A stretch of DNA of 64,000 bases from assembly GCF_900637975.1 (NCBI RefSeq), contig NZ_LR134477.1, positions 1,860,001-1,924,000 of the forward strand. Reading direction: 5' to 3'. A program made the position numbers and the translations under genes. Source of the stretch: Actinomyces viscosus (GTDB taxonomy: Bacteria > Actinomycetota > Actinomycetes > Actinomycetales > Actinomycetaceae). Positions 46,251 to 55,612 of this stretch are shown one piece after another (positions within the stretch are counted from its first letter, which is position 1; every line of letters begins with the position of its first letter). The notes under the pieces are model-generated. The model did not search any database, was not told the origin of the DNA, and saw only the letters and a program-made list of their open reading frames with translations.

Positions 46251-47948
46251 TCACCCGAAGGTGAAGGAGTAGAGCTGCAGCCCGGGCGAGGCCTCCAGCT
46301 CGAGCACGCCCGAGCCCACCTCATCGGTGCGAACCAGCTCCATCCCGTTGGGCACGCCCGAGACGTGGGCGGTGCGGGTCTGCCCGTCGACCGTCCAGGT
46401 CAGGTCACCCTCCCCGGAGACGACGAGGTTGACCTGCTTACCGCGGTAGGACAGGCGCAGCCGGCCGGCACCCTCGACCGGGGCGATCGACTGGGGCTCG
46501 ACCTTCCAGGTGCCGTCCAGGGCGAAGGTGTCGGCCTGGAGGTTGGAGGGGAAGGTGAAGGAGTGCTGCCCCTTGCTCAAGGTGCCCTGGGCGAAGCCGG
46601 AGGCCCGGTCCGAGCCGAGGTAGGTCTCGGGGGTGCGGGGGCTGGAGGAGGCTGCGGCGTCGTCACTGGCCTCGGAGAAGACGGGGGCGGGGAGGTTCAC
46701 GTTCGGGTTGGCCTGCTTGAGCAGCTCGCGGACGAGCCTCTCCGTGGTGGCCTCCCCGCCCTCGCCGACGTGCGTCTGGCGGACGTTGCCCTTGGCGTCG
46801 GCCAGGTAGTGGGCGGGCCAGTAGTGGTTGTTGAAGTTGGTCCAGGTGGTCAGGTTGGAGTCGACCGCCACCGGGTAGGTGATGCCGAGGCGCTCGACGC
46901 CGCCGCGCACGTTGTCGACCTCCTTCTCGAAGGCGTACTCCGGGGAGTGGACGCCGATCACCTGCAGGCCTGACGAGGCGTAGGTCTGGTGCAGCTTCTC
47001 GATGCCGGGGACCGAGCGCTGGCAGTTGATGCAGGAGTAGGCGAAGAAGTCGACCAGGGTGACCTTGCCGGCACGGTCCTTCTGCGTCAGCGGCTGGTCG
47101 CCGGGGGTGTTGAGCCAGGCGACCGTGCCGTCGATGGCGGGCAGGGGCCCGCAGTCGCCGAGCTCGGTGGCTCCGGGTTGGCAGGCGCCTGAGGAGCTGC
47201 CGTGGAGGAGGGTGTCGGTGCGGGCCTGGAGGGAGGCCGTGTAGTCCGGCAGACGGCGCTGGAGAGCGGCCGGGGCGTCCAGGACGAGTGCCACGGACAG
47301 GCCGAGCATGACGACGCCGGCAGTGACGCGGATGGCGCGCTGGCGGGTGCGGAAGGCCCGGATCCGCTCCGTGATGCCGCGCCCGGCCAGAGCGAAGGCC
47401 AGCAGCGGGATCGCAGTGCCCAGGGCGAAGGACACGGCCAGCGCGACGGTGTCGACACCAATCTTCCCGGTGGCACCCGCCACAGCGACGGCGGCGAGGA
47501 CGGGACCGGCGCAGGGGACGTAGGCGGCTCCCAGCACCAGGCCGAGGAGGAAGCCGTTCGAGGGGTTCTTCGAGCCTCCGAAGCGCTGGAAGCGTGCGAA
47601 AGGACGCTCCAGGATCTCCATGACCCTCGGAACCATCATGCCCAGGCCGATGAGCGCGAGCATGACGATGCCGACCCACCGAATGAGGTCCTGCGGCAGG
47701 TGGAGCAGGCTCAGCAGGGTCGATCCCAGGAGCGTGAACACCGTGAAACTGACCACAAGGCCGCTGACCACGAGGTAGGGGTGAAAACGGGAGGCGAGGC
47801 CGACGTCGGACTCCTCGCCATCACCGCGTGCGCCCTGCGCTCCCGCGGAGAGGAGGATGACGGGGAGGACGGGGAGCACGCACGGCGAGATACCCGTGAT
47901 GAGCCCTCCGAGCAGTCCGATGACCACCAAACTAGAGATGGTTGTCAC
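46251..47948 (-). CDS. dipZ: Cytochrome c biogenesis/thioredoxin-fusion protein DipZ
   Basis: The 565-residue protein has an N-terminal CcdA-like membrane domain of six or more helices with the redox Cys pair in [11 protein letters not shown] and AYVPCAGPV. An extracellular TlpA-like thioredoxin domain ([14 protein letters not shown]) follows. The C-terminal jelly-roll-like domain of about 140 residues is found in DipZ proteins. It carries reducing power across the membrane to exported thiol proteins. GTG 47948 starts the gene. Its place next to sigK-rskA suggests joint control. Confidence 0.92.
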   Translation of the reverse strand: MTTISSLVVIGLLGGLITGISPCVLPVLPVILLSAGAQGARGDGEESDVGLASRFHPYLVVSGLVVSFTVFTLLGSTLLSLLHLPQDLIRWVGIVMLALIGLGMMVPRVMEILERPFARFQRFGGSKNPSNGFLLGLVLGAAYVPCAGPVLAAVAVAGATGKIGVDTVALAVSFALGTAIPLLAFALAGRGITERIRAFRTRQRAIRVTAGVVMLGLSVALVLDAPAALQRRLPDYTASLQARTDTLLHGSSSGACQPGATELGDCGPLPAIDGTVAWLNTPGDQPLTQKDRAGKVTLVDFFAYSCINCQRSVPGIEKLHQTYASSGLQVIGVHSPEYAFEKEVDNVRGGVERLGITYPVAVDSNLTTWTNFNNHYWPAHYLADAKGNVRQTHVGEGGEATTERLVRELLKQANPNVNLPAPVFSEASDDAAASSSPRTPETYLGSDRASGFAQGTLSKGQHSFTFPSNLQADTFALDGTWKVEPQSIAPVEGAGRLRLSYRGKQVNLVVSGEGDLTWTVDGQTRTAHVSGVPNGMELVRTDEVGSGVLELEASPGLQLYSFTFG

Positions 47949-48174
47949 GATGATTCACCCTTTCGGTCCGTTTGTTGTTGCTAGTCTCGAAAGAGGTTCG
48001 GAGCCATCGGCAACCGGGATTGTCGAACAACCACATAGCCGTCTATGACGATCGTCACTCACGGCGAGCGCCGTCGGTCTCCCACATGAACTCCATGGAC
48101 GACGGCGACTCCGGATCCGCAAGAGCGGGCCATCCCGCACTGACACTGCACCAGCAACCGCATAAGGAGAACTC

Positions 48175-48609
48175 ATGCGATTCACCGCTACACGTGCCAA
48201 GACCCTCGCCGCCTCACTCCTCATCGCCACCGCCGGACTCGGTCTGGCCGCTTGCTCGGGCTCCGGCTCGAGCGACTCGACCACCCCTGCCACCGAGAAG
48301 ACGGCCGGCAGCACCAGCGACGGCGGTTCCGCCGCCCCCAGCGCCGACAGCAAGGTGTCCGGTGGCGCCGGCTCCAACAGCACGGGCGGCGCGGCCGGCG
48401 GCGGCTCCGCCCAGCCCGGTGGCGCCGAGGGCGGCGACAACCAGACCGGTGGGGCCGAGGGCGGCGACAGCCAGCAGGGCGGCTCCGTTCAGGGTGACAA
48501 CCACGAGGGCCACCAGGGCGGTGCCGACAGCAGCGCCGGCAGCCAGCAGGGCGGCTCCGAGGGCGGCGACAGCCAGCAGGGCGACAGCCAGCAGGGCGGC
48601 GGCAACTGA
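48175..48609 (+). CDS. Low-complexity lipoprotein
   Basis: The 144-residue protein starts at ATG 48175 behind AAGGAGAAC. It has a lipoprotein signal ending LGLAAC (Cys 27). The rest is Gly/Ser/Gln/Asp-rich repeats of the type GGxEGGDSQQGG, with no folded domain. It is divergent from dipZ with 226 bp between, so the two may share regulation. The function is unknown; a wall-spanning or matrix role is conceivable. Confidence 0.75.
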   Translation: MRFTATRAKTLAASLLIATAGLGLAACSGSGSSDSTTPATEKTAGSTSDGGSAAPSADSKVSGGAGSNSTGGAAGGGSAQPGGAEGGDNQTGGAEGGDSQQGGSVQGDNHEGHQGGADSSAGSQQGGSEGGDSQQGDSQQGGGN

Positions 48610-48638
48610 GCCGGCGGACCCCGCGTTACCCATCTGAC

Positions 48639-48677
48639 GAGCGCCCCGTCGCAGCGACAGCTGTGGCGGGGCGCTCG
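48639..48677 (+). terminator. Intrinsic terminator after the lipoprotein
   Basis: GAGCGCCCCG and CGGGGCGCTC form a perfect outer stem. The inner part TCGCAGC / GCTGTGG pairs imperfectly around GACA. The hairpin starts about 30 bp after the stop. Confidence 0.65.
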
Positions 48678-48895
48678 CCGTGCCTTCCCCGGCCCCTGGC
48701 CTCGACCACGCACGGGACACGTGCGGGACACGATCAACCACAGGTCACGACAGCGTTGCGGCCGGACCGTCTCCCGTGCCAGGCTTCCGGGGGCCGGGTC
48801 GGTGGACAACGGACGACTAAGACACCGTTCGATCTGCAAGCCGTCCGCCGACCCGGTCATCACACCGCTCGTGCCCCCGACCCCAGGAGACACCC

Positions 48896-49477
48896 ATGCT
48901 GTCCACCCTGCTGGAGAAGACCGACCCCGCGCGACGACGAATCGGAACCGCGGTCGTCGTCGGCATCATCGGAGGATTCTTCTCCGCCATCGTCAAGTTC
49001 GGCTGGGAGGTCCCCTTCCCGCCCCGCACCCCGGAGCGCAACGCCACCAACCCTCCCCAGCGGCTTCTCGAGCAGCTGGGGATGAGCCCGGAGCAGTCCC
49101 ACACCGGCGTCACCTTCAACGGCAACGAGGGCCTGCCGATCTACTCCTTCATCATCCACTTCAGCTTCGCGATCGTCTTCGCCGTCTTCTACTGCGTCAT
49201 GGCGGAGTACTACAAGGCGATCACGCTGTGGCAGGGGGCCGCCTTCGGTCTGCTCGTGTGGGTGGGGGCGCACCTGGTGCTCATGCCGCTGACGGGAACG
49301 GTCCCCTCGCCCTTCCCGTGGGTGGCCGGCGGGCAGACCTGGGCGGAGCACTTCTCCGAGGCCCTGGGGCACGTCATCTGGCTGTGGTCCATCGAGCTCG
49401 TGCGCCGCGACCTGCGCAACCGCATCACCCACCAGCCCGACCCGTGGGTTCCGCTCGACGCCGAACCGGCCCGCTGA
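48896..49477 (+). CDS. YagU-family inner membrane protein
   Basis: The 193-residue protein starts at ATG 48896 behind CCAGGAG. It has four hydrophobic segments, at about residues 17-36, 82-105, 115-137 and 155-172. The pattern FGWEVPFPPRTPERNATNPP and the late GHVIWLWSIELVRRDLR match the YagU (DUF1440) family, linked to acid resistance in Escherichia coli. It is a single-gene unit with a perfect terminator behind it. Confidence 0.85.
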   Translation: MLSTLLEKTDPARRRIGTAVVVGIIGGFFSAIVKFGWEVPFPPRTPERNATNPPQRLLEQLGMSPEQSHTGVTFNGNEGLPIYSFIIHFSFAIVFAVFYCVMAEYYKAITLWQGAAFGLLVWVGAHLVLMPLTGTVPSPFPWVAGGQTWAEHFSEALGHVIWLWSIELVRRDLRNRITHQPDPWVPLDAEPAR

Positions 49478-49514
49478 GCCACCGGAGCTCAGCGCGACAC
49501 CACAGTGCAGCTCA

Positions 49515-49549
49515 CGTGGGCCGCACCGTTACCAACGGTGCGGCCCACG
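49515..49549 (+). terminator. Perfect intrinsic terminator after the YagU gene
   Basis: A 16-bp uninterrupted stem, CGTGGGCCGCACCGTT paired with AACGGTGCGGCCCACG, has an ACC loop and is followed by CTGTTCGTT. It starts 38 bp after the YagU stop. Confidence 0.85.
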
Positions 49550-49604
49550 CTGTTCGTTCGCCCGCTGTCCGCCGGCTGACGCCTACTCCACGGGGTCCGG
49601 GTCG

Positions 49605-49675
49605 TACTGGCTGGGGGTTAACCGCACTGCACGGGAACCTGACCCACGTGGAGTACACCCGCCTCCCAGCCAGTA
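49605..49675. repeat. Imperfect inverted repeat between YagU and menA
   Basis: TACTGGCTGGG at 49605-49615 is mirrored by CCCAGCCAGTA at 49665-49675, with further partial pairing inside. It lies 30 bp beyond the menA stop and may end menA transcripts. Related text (GTACTGGCTG, then GTGAAtCGCA) recurs after dapD near 57393-57430. Confidence 0.5.
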
Positions 49676-49706
49676 GCACCCCACCCTCGTGCAGTAGCGG
49701 CCGGGC

Positions 49707-50678
49707 TCACAGGGTGACGATGACGGTGGCGGCAGCGAAGACGATGCCGTAGGCAAGCTCCAGGAGCCCGGCGTCGCGCAAGGAGCCGATGAGGTCACGG
49801 CCCCCTGCTCCGGCCCGTACCGGAGCGGTCGCACGCCGGACCAGTGGAACCAGCAGGAGCGGCGCGGCCACCGCGATGACCAGGGCCAGCAAGGGGCTGA
49901 TATGGCCTCCGCCGTCGGCGGGAGCGGCCGAACCGGTCTCCCGTGTCCACACCAGCGCGACGGCCCCAAGCCCCAGGGGCAGCCAGAGCATGAGGGAGAA
50001 GGCCCGCCTGGCGCCCTGCTCCCCCAGGCGGACCGCCAGGGTCATCTTGCCGTGAGCGGGGTCGGTGTTGATGTCACGCAGGTTGTTGACCATGAGCAGG
50101 GAGCAGGCGAGGAGGCCGATTCCGCAGGCCGAGGGCCACAGCCATCCCGGGACCGTGTCGGCCTGGACGTAGGTGGTGCCCGCCGTGGCCACCAGGCCGA
50201 AGAAGATGAAGACGAACAGCTCCCCCAGGCCGGCGTAGCCGTAGGGGCGGGGCCCACCGGTGTAGAACCAGGCGGCCGCGATCGCCGCGGCGCCCACGGC
50301 GAGCAGCCACCAGTGACCGCTCAGCACCAGCAGCGCCAGACCCAGGAGGGCCCCCAGTGCGAAGCAGCCGAAGGCGGCGAGCTTGACGGTGCGGGGGGAG
50401 ACCTGCCCGGAGGCGGTCAGGCGGGGAGGACCGGTGCGCTCGTCGTCGGTGCCGCGCACGCCGTCGGAGTAGTCATTGGCCAGGTTGCAGCCGACCTGCA
50501 GCGCCAGGGCCACCCCCGCGGCCAGGAGGGTCCGTACCACTGAGAAGTCCCCCATCGCGGCGGCGGCTCCGGCGCCCAGGATGACGGGGGCAACGGCGGC
50601 CGGCAGGGTGCGCAGGCGCACCACCTCCGCCCAGCTGGTGGCGCGGGGCCCGCCGTCCTGTGCTGTCTCGGCGCTCAC
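49707..50678 (-). CDS. menA: 1,4-Dihydroxy-2-naphthoate polyprenyltransferase
   Basis: This UbiA-superfamily membrane enzyme attaches the prenyl tail to dihydroxynaphthoate, giving demethylmenaquinone. The 323 residues contain about eight hydrophobic segments, the first Asp-rich motif LANDYSDGVRGTDDER and the second motif NNLRDINTDPAHGKMTL. GTG 50678 is chosen because GGAGGAAG lies directly before it; ATG 50702 is an alternative. It converges with the YagU gene. Confidence 0.92.
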   Translation of the reverse strand: MSAETAQDGGPRATSWAEVVRLRTLPAAVAPVILGAGAAAAMGDFSVVRTLLAAGVALALQVGCNLANDYSDGVRGTDDERTGPPRLTASGQVSPRTVKLAAFGCFALGALLGLALLVLSGHWWLLAVGAAAIAAAWFYTGGPRPYGYAGLGELFVFIFFGLVATAGTTYVQADTVPGWLWPSACGIGLLACSLLMVNNLRDINTDPAHGKMTLAVRLGEQGARRAFSLMLWLPLGLGAVALVWTRETGSAAPADGGGHISPLLALVIAVAAPLLLVPLVRRATAPVRAGAGGRDLIGSLRDAGLLELAYGIVFAAATVIVTL

Positions 50679-50822
50679 GGCTTCCTCCGCTCCTCTCTCC
50701 ATTCCTCTAAGGTAGGCGGCAGTGACCCTACCAGCGCCGTGGCCGGTACCGGGGCCGGCGCAGGAGCCGGCGCCCTCCTGCCGGTGCGGCGGCCGGTGCT
50801 CCTCGTCGTCAGAAGGACCTCC

Positions 50823-51929
50823 GTGAGACAAACCGATCCCCGCCCTCATCACCCCTCGGGCGAGACCGTGGCCGAGCCTTCAGCAGGTGCGCCCTCGGTC
50901 CGAGAGCGCGCCCTGGGGGCGCTGACCGGCCTGGCCCTCGGTGACGCGCTGGGCATGCCCACCCAGTCCATGAGCCCGGCGCAGATCCGCCGGCACTACG
51001 GCACGATCACCGGGCTGCGCGACGCCGTGGCCGAGCAGCCCGTCGCCCCCTCGATGCCTGCGGGCAGTGTCACGGACGACACCGAGCAGGCCCTCATCCT
51101 GGCCGGTCTCCTGATCGACGGTCACGGCCGCATCGACCCCCACCGGCTCGCCGAGGCCCTGCTGACCTGGGAGGACGACATGCGCGCCCGCGGCTCCCTG
51201 GACCTGCTGGGCCCCTCCACCAAGCTCGCCCTGGAACGGGTGCGCGCCGGGGCCGACCCGCGCCGCACCGGCAGGGAGGGCACCACCAACGGCGCCGCGA
51301 TGCGGGTGGCTTCGGTGGGCATCGCCTTTGGCCTGGACAGCTCGGATGATGCCCTGGCCCGGGCGGTTCACGCCTCCTGCCTGGTCACCCACGACACCCG
51401 TCAGGGCCTGGAGGCCGCCGGGCTCATCGCCGCCGCGGTCAGCGCGGCCGTCGACGGCGCGGACGCCGCCTGCGCCCTGGAGGCGGCACTGGACTTCGTG
51501 TCCGCCCGCCCCGAGGTGGGCCACTGGACGGAGAAGGCCTCCGTCGCCGCCCGCGCCCGCCTGGCCCTGGAGACGAGCCGCGGCCTGCACGGCGATGCTC
51601 TGGCCGAGCACCTGCGCACCTGCGTCGGAACCTCGGTGGAGTCGGCCGAGTCGGTCCCCTGCGCCCTGGTCATCGTGCGCGAGTTCGCGCACCGGCCCCT
51701 GGACGGACTGTGCTTCGCCGCCGAGCTCGGGGGCGACACCGACACCATCGCCGCGATGGCCGGCGCGATCCTGGGGGCGAGCGCGCCCCGCCTGCTCCCG
51801 GCCGAGCCGGTCCGCCAGGTACTGGAACGCTCCGAGCTGGAGCTCGCTCCGGTCTGCGAGGCCCTGCTCGCGATCCGTTCCGGCAGCCGGGGGTCCTCGG
51901 GGACCGCCGCGGAGAGGAGGCGGCCGTGA
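50823..51929 (+). CDS. ADP-ribosylglycohydrolase family protein
   Basis: The 368-residue protein starts at GTG 50823 behind AGAAGGA. It has the family fold signature LGDALGMPTQSM, the metal-binding VTDDTEQ, THDTRQGLEAAG and GGDTDTIAAM. It would cleave ADP-ribose linked to protein or small molecules. The next gene, a PfkB-type kinase, overlaps its stop, so the pair may salvage the released ribosyl compound. The natural substrate cannot be told from sequence. Confidence 0.88.
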   Translation: MRQTDPRPHHPSGETVAEPSAGAPSVRERALGALTGLALGDALGMPTQSMSPAQIRRHYGTITGLRDAVAEQPVAPSMPAGSVTDDTEQALILAGLLIDGHGRIDPHRLAEALLTWEDDMRARGSLDLLGPSTKLALERVRAGADPRRTGREGTTNGAAMRVASVGIAFGLDSSDDALARAVHASCLVTHDTRQGLEAAGLIAAAVSAAVDGADAACALEAALDFVSARPEVGHWTEKASVAARARLALETSRGLHGDALAEHLRTCVGTSVESAESVPCALVIVREFAHRPLDGLCFAAELGGDTDTIAAMAGAILGASAPRLLPAEPVRQVLERSELELAPVCEALLAIRSGSRGSSGTAAERRRP

Positions 51930-52858
51930 GCGGGCGAGTCCTTCACACCGGACAGGTCGTCATCGACCTGACTCTGCGGCTCGAGGCGGTTCCCGAGCCG
52001 GGCGCCGACGTGTTCGCCGACGAGGCCGACATGGCCGTCGGCGGCGGCTTCAACGTGCTGGCGGCCGCCCGCAGGCTCGACGTCGAGACCCTGTACGCCG
52101 GACCGCTGGGCGAGGGCCCTTTCGCCCAGGCCGCCCGCGGGGCGCTGGAGGCGATCGGGGTTGCCCACGTCGGGCCCATCACGCCGGGAGACCAGGGCTA
52201 CTGCGTGGCCATGACCGACGCGCGGGCCGAGCGCACCTTCGTCTCAACGCGCGGGGCCGAGACCCGTGGCCCGGTCGATGCCTTCGACCACCTGGAGGTG
52301 CGCGGCGACGACGTCGTCTACCTCTCCGGCTACTCACTGACCGATACGGCTTCCACGGCCGCGCTGGAGCGACTGGTGGGGCGGCTGGTCGAGGCCCGGG
52401 TGGGGTGCACGGCGCTGTTCGACGTCTCCCCGATGGTCGGCTCGGTCCCGTTGCCCTCGCTGGAGAGGATCGGCGCGCTGGGACCGATCTGGTCGCTCAA
52501 CGAGCGGGAGGCCGGCCTGCTCGCGGACCGTCTGGGGCTGCGGGTGGAGGCCGGCGACCATGCCGGCGCCTGTGAGGCGCTCTCGGGCAGGCTCGGGACA
52601 GTGCTGGTCCGGGCCGGGGAGCAGGGATCCTGGTTCGCCGACGGCGGCGCGGCGGTGCACACCCCGAGCATCCCGGTGACGCCGGTGGACACCAACGGGG
52701 CCGGGGACGCGCACTCGGGGGTCCTGGCCGCCGCCCTGGCCCGGGGTACGGCGATGACGACGGCGCTGCGCTGGGCGAATGTGGCAGGCGCCCTGACGAC
52801 AACGCGCTTCGGCCCGGCGACCTGCCCGAGCCAGGCGGAGATCAGGGCCCTGGCGTAG
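51926..52858 (+). CDS. PfkB-family carbohydrate kinase
   Basis: The 310-residue ribokinase-fold protein starts at GTG 51926 behind GGAGAGGAGG, overlapping the ADP-ribosylglycohydrolase stop. It has the N-terminal GGGFNVLAAARRL, the anion-hole and catalytic Asp in DTNGAGDAHSG, and a late NVAGALTTTRFG. Coupling to a glycohydrolase suggests a ribose- or nucleoside-like substrate. Its 3' end overlaps the convergent menE by 17 bp. Confidence 0.88.
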   Translation: MSGRVLHTGQVVIDLTLRLEAVPEPGADVFADEADMAVGGGFNVLAAARRLDVETLYAGPLGEGPFAQAARGALEAIGVAHVGPITPGDQGYCVAMTDARAERTFVSTRGAETRGPVDAFDHLEVRGDDVVYLSGYSLTDTASTAALERLVGRLVEARVGCTALFDVSPMVGSVPLPSLERIGALGPIWSLNEREAGLLADRLGLRVEAGDHAGACEALSGRLGTVLVRAGEQGSWFADGGAAVHTPSIPVTPVDTNGAGDAHSGVLAAALARGTAMTTALRWANVAGALTTTRFGPATCPSQAEIRALA

Positions 52859-54197
52859 AGGAGGGCGCGGAGGGTCCCGGGGACTCGGCGGCCGGGGGTG
52901 TGGCCGTGGCTGCGGCCTCAGCGAGGATCCGGGCGACTGCCCGCCGGTCGACCTTTCCGCTGGGGCGCAGCGGCAGACCCTCCAGGATGACGACCCGTTT
53001 GGGGGCGCGGGCCCCGTCCAGCCGGGCGCGGGCCGCCTCGCGCAGGGCGGCGCCGTCGGGAGCGCCCGCACCCTCCCGCCCGGCGGCGGGTTCCAGCACG
53101 ACGGCGGCGGTGACGACGCTGCCCCACTGCTCGTCCGGCAGGCCGACGACGCAGGCCTCGGCCACCGCCTCCAGTCCGGTGAGGGCCTCCTCCACGTAGC
53201 GGGGCTCGACCTTGATGCCACCGGTGATGATGACGTCGTCCAGGCGCCCCAGGACCTCCAGGCGCCCGTCGGGGCGAAGACGGCCGCGGTCGGAGGTGGT
53301 CAGGACGCGTGCGCCGGCGCTGTCGGCAAAGCCCTCACCGGCGTCGTCGTGCGTGAGCTCGGGTGAGTGCAGGTAGCCCTCGGCCAGGACCGGCCCGGAG
53401 ATGAGGATGCGGCCGGACCCGTCGGCGTCCGGGTCCTGGATGGAGATCTCGACGCCGTCCAGGGGGCGGCCGTCATAGACGCAGCCGCCACCGGTCTCGC
53501 TCATGCCGTAGGTGGTGACCACGGTGATGCCGGCCCCTCGGGCCCGGGCCAGCAGCGCGGGGTCGGCGGCGGCGCCGCCCAGAAGGACGGCGTCGGCCTG
53601 CGCCAGGGCGCTGCTCGCCGCCGGGTCCCGCAGGACGCGCACCAGCTGGGTGGGAACCAGGGAGGTGTAGAGGCGGGCCGTGGACGGGCCGTGGACGGGC
53701 CGGGCGGAGCGCAGGGCGTCCGCGAGCGCCGTCGGGCTGAATCCCGTGCTCGTGTCGACCACGACCGGTGCGGTTGCGGCCATGAGGGAGCGGATGAGGA
53801 TCTGCAGGCCGGCGACGTGGTGGGCGGGCAGGGGCAGGAGCCAGGTGCCCGGGCCGCCCAGGCGATCGTGAGTGGCGCGGGCCGAGGCCGCCAGGGCGGC
53901 GGCGCTGATGGCGATGAGCCGGCCGGTGCCGGTGGTGGAGCCGGAGGTGCGCAGGATGAGGTCGGTGCGCGGGGGCACTCGGGTGATGCGGCGGGCCAGG
54001 TCGGCCCGGACCTGGTCCGCGTCCTCGCTCGGGCCGATGGGCACGAGCAGCGGGAGGGGGCTCGCGGCCGGCCGACCGTCTCCGGGCCCCAGCAGGCCGC
54101 GCTGAGCCAGGCGCTCGGCCAGGGCGGTGCGCAGGGCGGCGACGTCGTCGGGGGCGGTTCCGCCGGTCAGGAGGCGGATGGTGGGCGCGGTGGGCAC
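52842..54197 (-). CDS. menE: o-Succinylbenzoate-CoA ligase
   Basis: This adenylate-forming enzyme activates o-succinylbenzoate for MenB. The motifs are LRTSGSTTGTGRLIAIS (P-loop), TTYGMSETGGGCVY, TSDRGRLRPDG and GRLDDVIITGGIKVEP, with the catalytic Lys late in PSGKVDRRAV. The 451 residues are slightly longer than many short actinobacterial MenE proteins because of an Ala/Pro-rich tail. ATG 54197 lacks a clear ribosome site but fits the family N-terminus. Confidence 0.9.
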   Translation of the reverse strand: MPTAPTIRLLTGGTAPDDVAALRTALAERLAQRGLLGPGDGRPAASPLPLLVPIGPSEDADQVRADLARRITRVPPRTDLILRTSGSTTGTGRLIAISAAALAASARATHDRLGGPGTWLLPLPAHHVAGLQILIRSLMAATAPVVVDTSTGFSPTALADALRSARPVHGPSTARLYTSLVPTQLVRVLRDPAASSALAQADAVLLGGAAADPALLARARGAGITVVTTYGMSETGGGCVYDGRPLDGVEISIQDPDADGSGRILISGPVLAEGYLHSPELTHDDAGEGFADSAGARVLTTSDRGRLRPDGRLEVLGRLDDVIITGGIKVEPRYVEEALTGLEAVAEACVVGLPDEQWGSVVTAAVVLEPAAGREGAGAPDGAALREAARARLDGARAPKRVVILEGLPLRPSGKVDRRAVARILAEAAATATPPAAESPGPSAPSSTPGP

Positions 54198-54289
54198 GGG
54201 ATGATCGTGCCACGCCCCGCGGTGGGTGGGATGCGCCGGCGGGCAGGGGCGGGGTCGGCGGGGCCGTCCGGCTCGGTTAGGGTTGGCCC

Positions 54290-54736
54290 ATGCGTATCGT
54301 CCTCATCGTCCTGGTGTTCGCCCTGACGCTGTACGCCCTGCTGGACTGCGCTCGCACGCCGGAGGAGAGCATGCCGGCGCGGATGCCGAAGTTCCTGTGG
54401 ATCTCCCTCATCGTCCTGTTCCCCACCATCGGTCCGATCGCCTGGATCATCGTCTCGCGGGTCAAGGCCGCTGAGGAGCGCGGCGGCTACGTGGAGCCCA
54501 CGGTGTGGTCCTCCAAGGAGGGCACGACCTTCCGTCGCCCGGAGCGGGCCCGTCCCGTGGCGCCCGACGACGACCCGGAGTTCCTGCGGGACCTGGAGCA
54601 GGACATTCGTCGTCGTAAGCACCACCCGCAGACGCCCGCCGGCGGTCGCGATGCCGACGAGCCGGCTGACGACGAGACCGGGAAGGATGCTGGGGAGACG
54701 GACGACTCCGACCGGTCGGGAAGCGACCGGCACTGA
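54290..54736 (+). CDS. PLDc_N domain membrane protein
   Basis: The 148-residue protein has two N-terminal membrane helices (VLIVLVFALTLYALLDC and FLWISLIVLFPTIGPIAWII), which form the phospholipase-D nuclease N-terminal (PLDc_N) module. A charged tail with FLRDLEQDIRRRK and an acidic end follows. Stand-alone PLDc_N proteins are common next to actinobacterial men genes, as here beside menE. The function is unknown. Confidence 0.8.
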   Translation: MRIVLIVLVFALTLYALLDCARTPEESMPARMPKFLWISLIVLFPTIGPIAWIIVSRVKAAEERGGYVEPTVWSSKEGTTFRRPERARPVAPDDDPEFLRDLEQDIRRRKHHPQTPAGGRDADEPADDETGKDAGETDDSDRSGSDRH

Positions 54737-54841
54737 ACCGGCACTAACCAGCACTGAACCGGAGAGGCCCAGGACTGGCGGGACTCCGGCACGCACCGAG
54801 ACCTCCTGAGACGTCGCGGTGCGCCGTGGCGGTCGGCGGGC

Positions 54842-55612
54842 TCAGGGCAGGGCGGCGGGCGCCTGGGGCCAGGGGCCGGTGTCGACGTCGTAGCCGTGGG
54901 CGGCGGCGTGGATGAGCCAGTCCCCCGGGATCCAGGTGCGCCCCACGACCTGGGGGTGCTCGGGCATGTAGCGCACCGACCACAGGATGAGGACGAGCTC
55001 GGCCCACTGGGCCCGGATCTTGAGGCGCACCGAGCCGGAGGCGTTGGCGGCGGCGATGACGATCTCGCCGGTGGCGGTGAGCCGGACCTCCTGGATGTCG
55101 GCGTAGGAGATGGGCATGACGCCCTCCCCCGTGCCCAGGTAGATGCCGTGGGTGGACACGGTCAGGCGGGCACCGGCCAGGTGGCGCCACTTCTCGACGG
55201 CGTCGGCCTCGGCGGCGCGCCGGCGGCGGTGGTTGAGGTAGGCCTGCCCACCGAAGAATGCGGCTGTCAGGGCCAGGCCGACGGGCCCGCCGGCCAGGAA
55301 GAAGCCGCGTGAGGGGTTGTAGGTGGCATCCCCGCGCCGCCACATGAGCAGCTCGGCGTCGCAGGTGGCCAGCATGACCTCGCCGGAGCCCAGGGACGGG
55401 CGCACGGGGTCGATGGTCGGTGAGACCGGGTTGGGGCGACGGCCCTGGCGGGTGGCGGTCAGGACGGCGGCGGTGTGCCACCACACGAAGTCCTGCCCGG
55501 TCCAGGGGCGCCGTGGGGCGGGCCGCCGGGATCCGGCGCCGGAGGCGGCCGAACGGGTGGCGGTGCGCGCGAGCTCGCTGCCGACCGGACGCGAGGGCGG
55601 CTGCTGGGTCAC
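54842..55612 (-). CDS. Hypothetical protein with one membrane segment
   Basis: The 256-residue protein starts at GTG 55612, overlapping the histidine phosphatase stop. A basic, Arg/Pro-rich first 60 residues is followed by a segment around SRGFFLAGGPVGLALTAAFF, the only membrane helix. The rest looks like a PH-like strand-rich domain (GARLTVSTHGIYLGTGEG; ADIQEVRLTATGEIVI), with late Trp-rich text. No named family is recognised. Coupling suggests co-expression with the phosphatase. Confidence 0.65.
   Translation of the reverse strand: MTQQPPSRPVGSELARTATRSAASGAGSRRPAPRRPWTGQDFVWWHTAAVLTATRQGRRPNPVSPTIDPVRPSLGSGEVMLATCDAELLMWRRGDATYNPSRGFFLAGGPVGLALTAAFFGGQAYLNHRRRRAAEADAVEKWRHLAGARLTVSTHGIYLGTGEGVMPISYADIQEVRLTATGEIVIAAANASGSVRLKIRAQWAELVLILWSVRYMPEHPQVVGRTWIPGDWLIHAAAHGYDVDTGPWPQAPAALP

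Noticed and set aside
48108..48175. SigK promoter from CCATCC at about 48130
   Set aside because: The mycobacterial -10 sequence is not found at the expected spacing, and the motif for this genus is unknown to me.
48400..48609. Repeat array in the lipoprotein gene as a CRISPR or minisatellite
   Set aside because: The repeats follow codons for Gly/Asp/Gln and have no spacers; they are protein low complexity.
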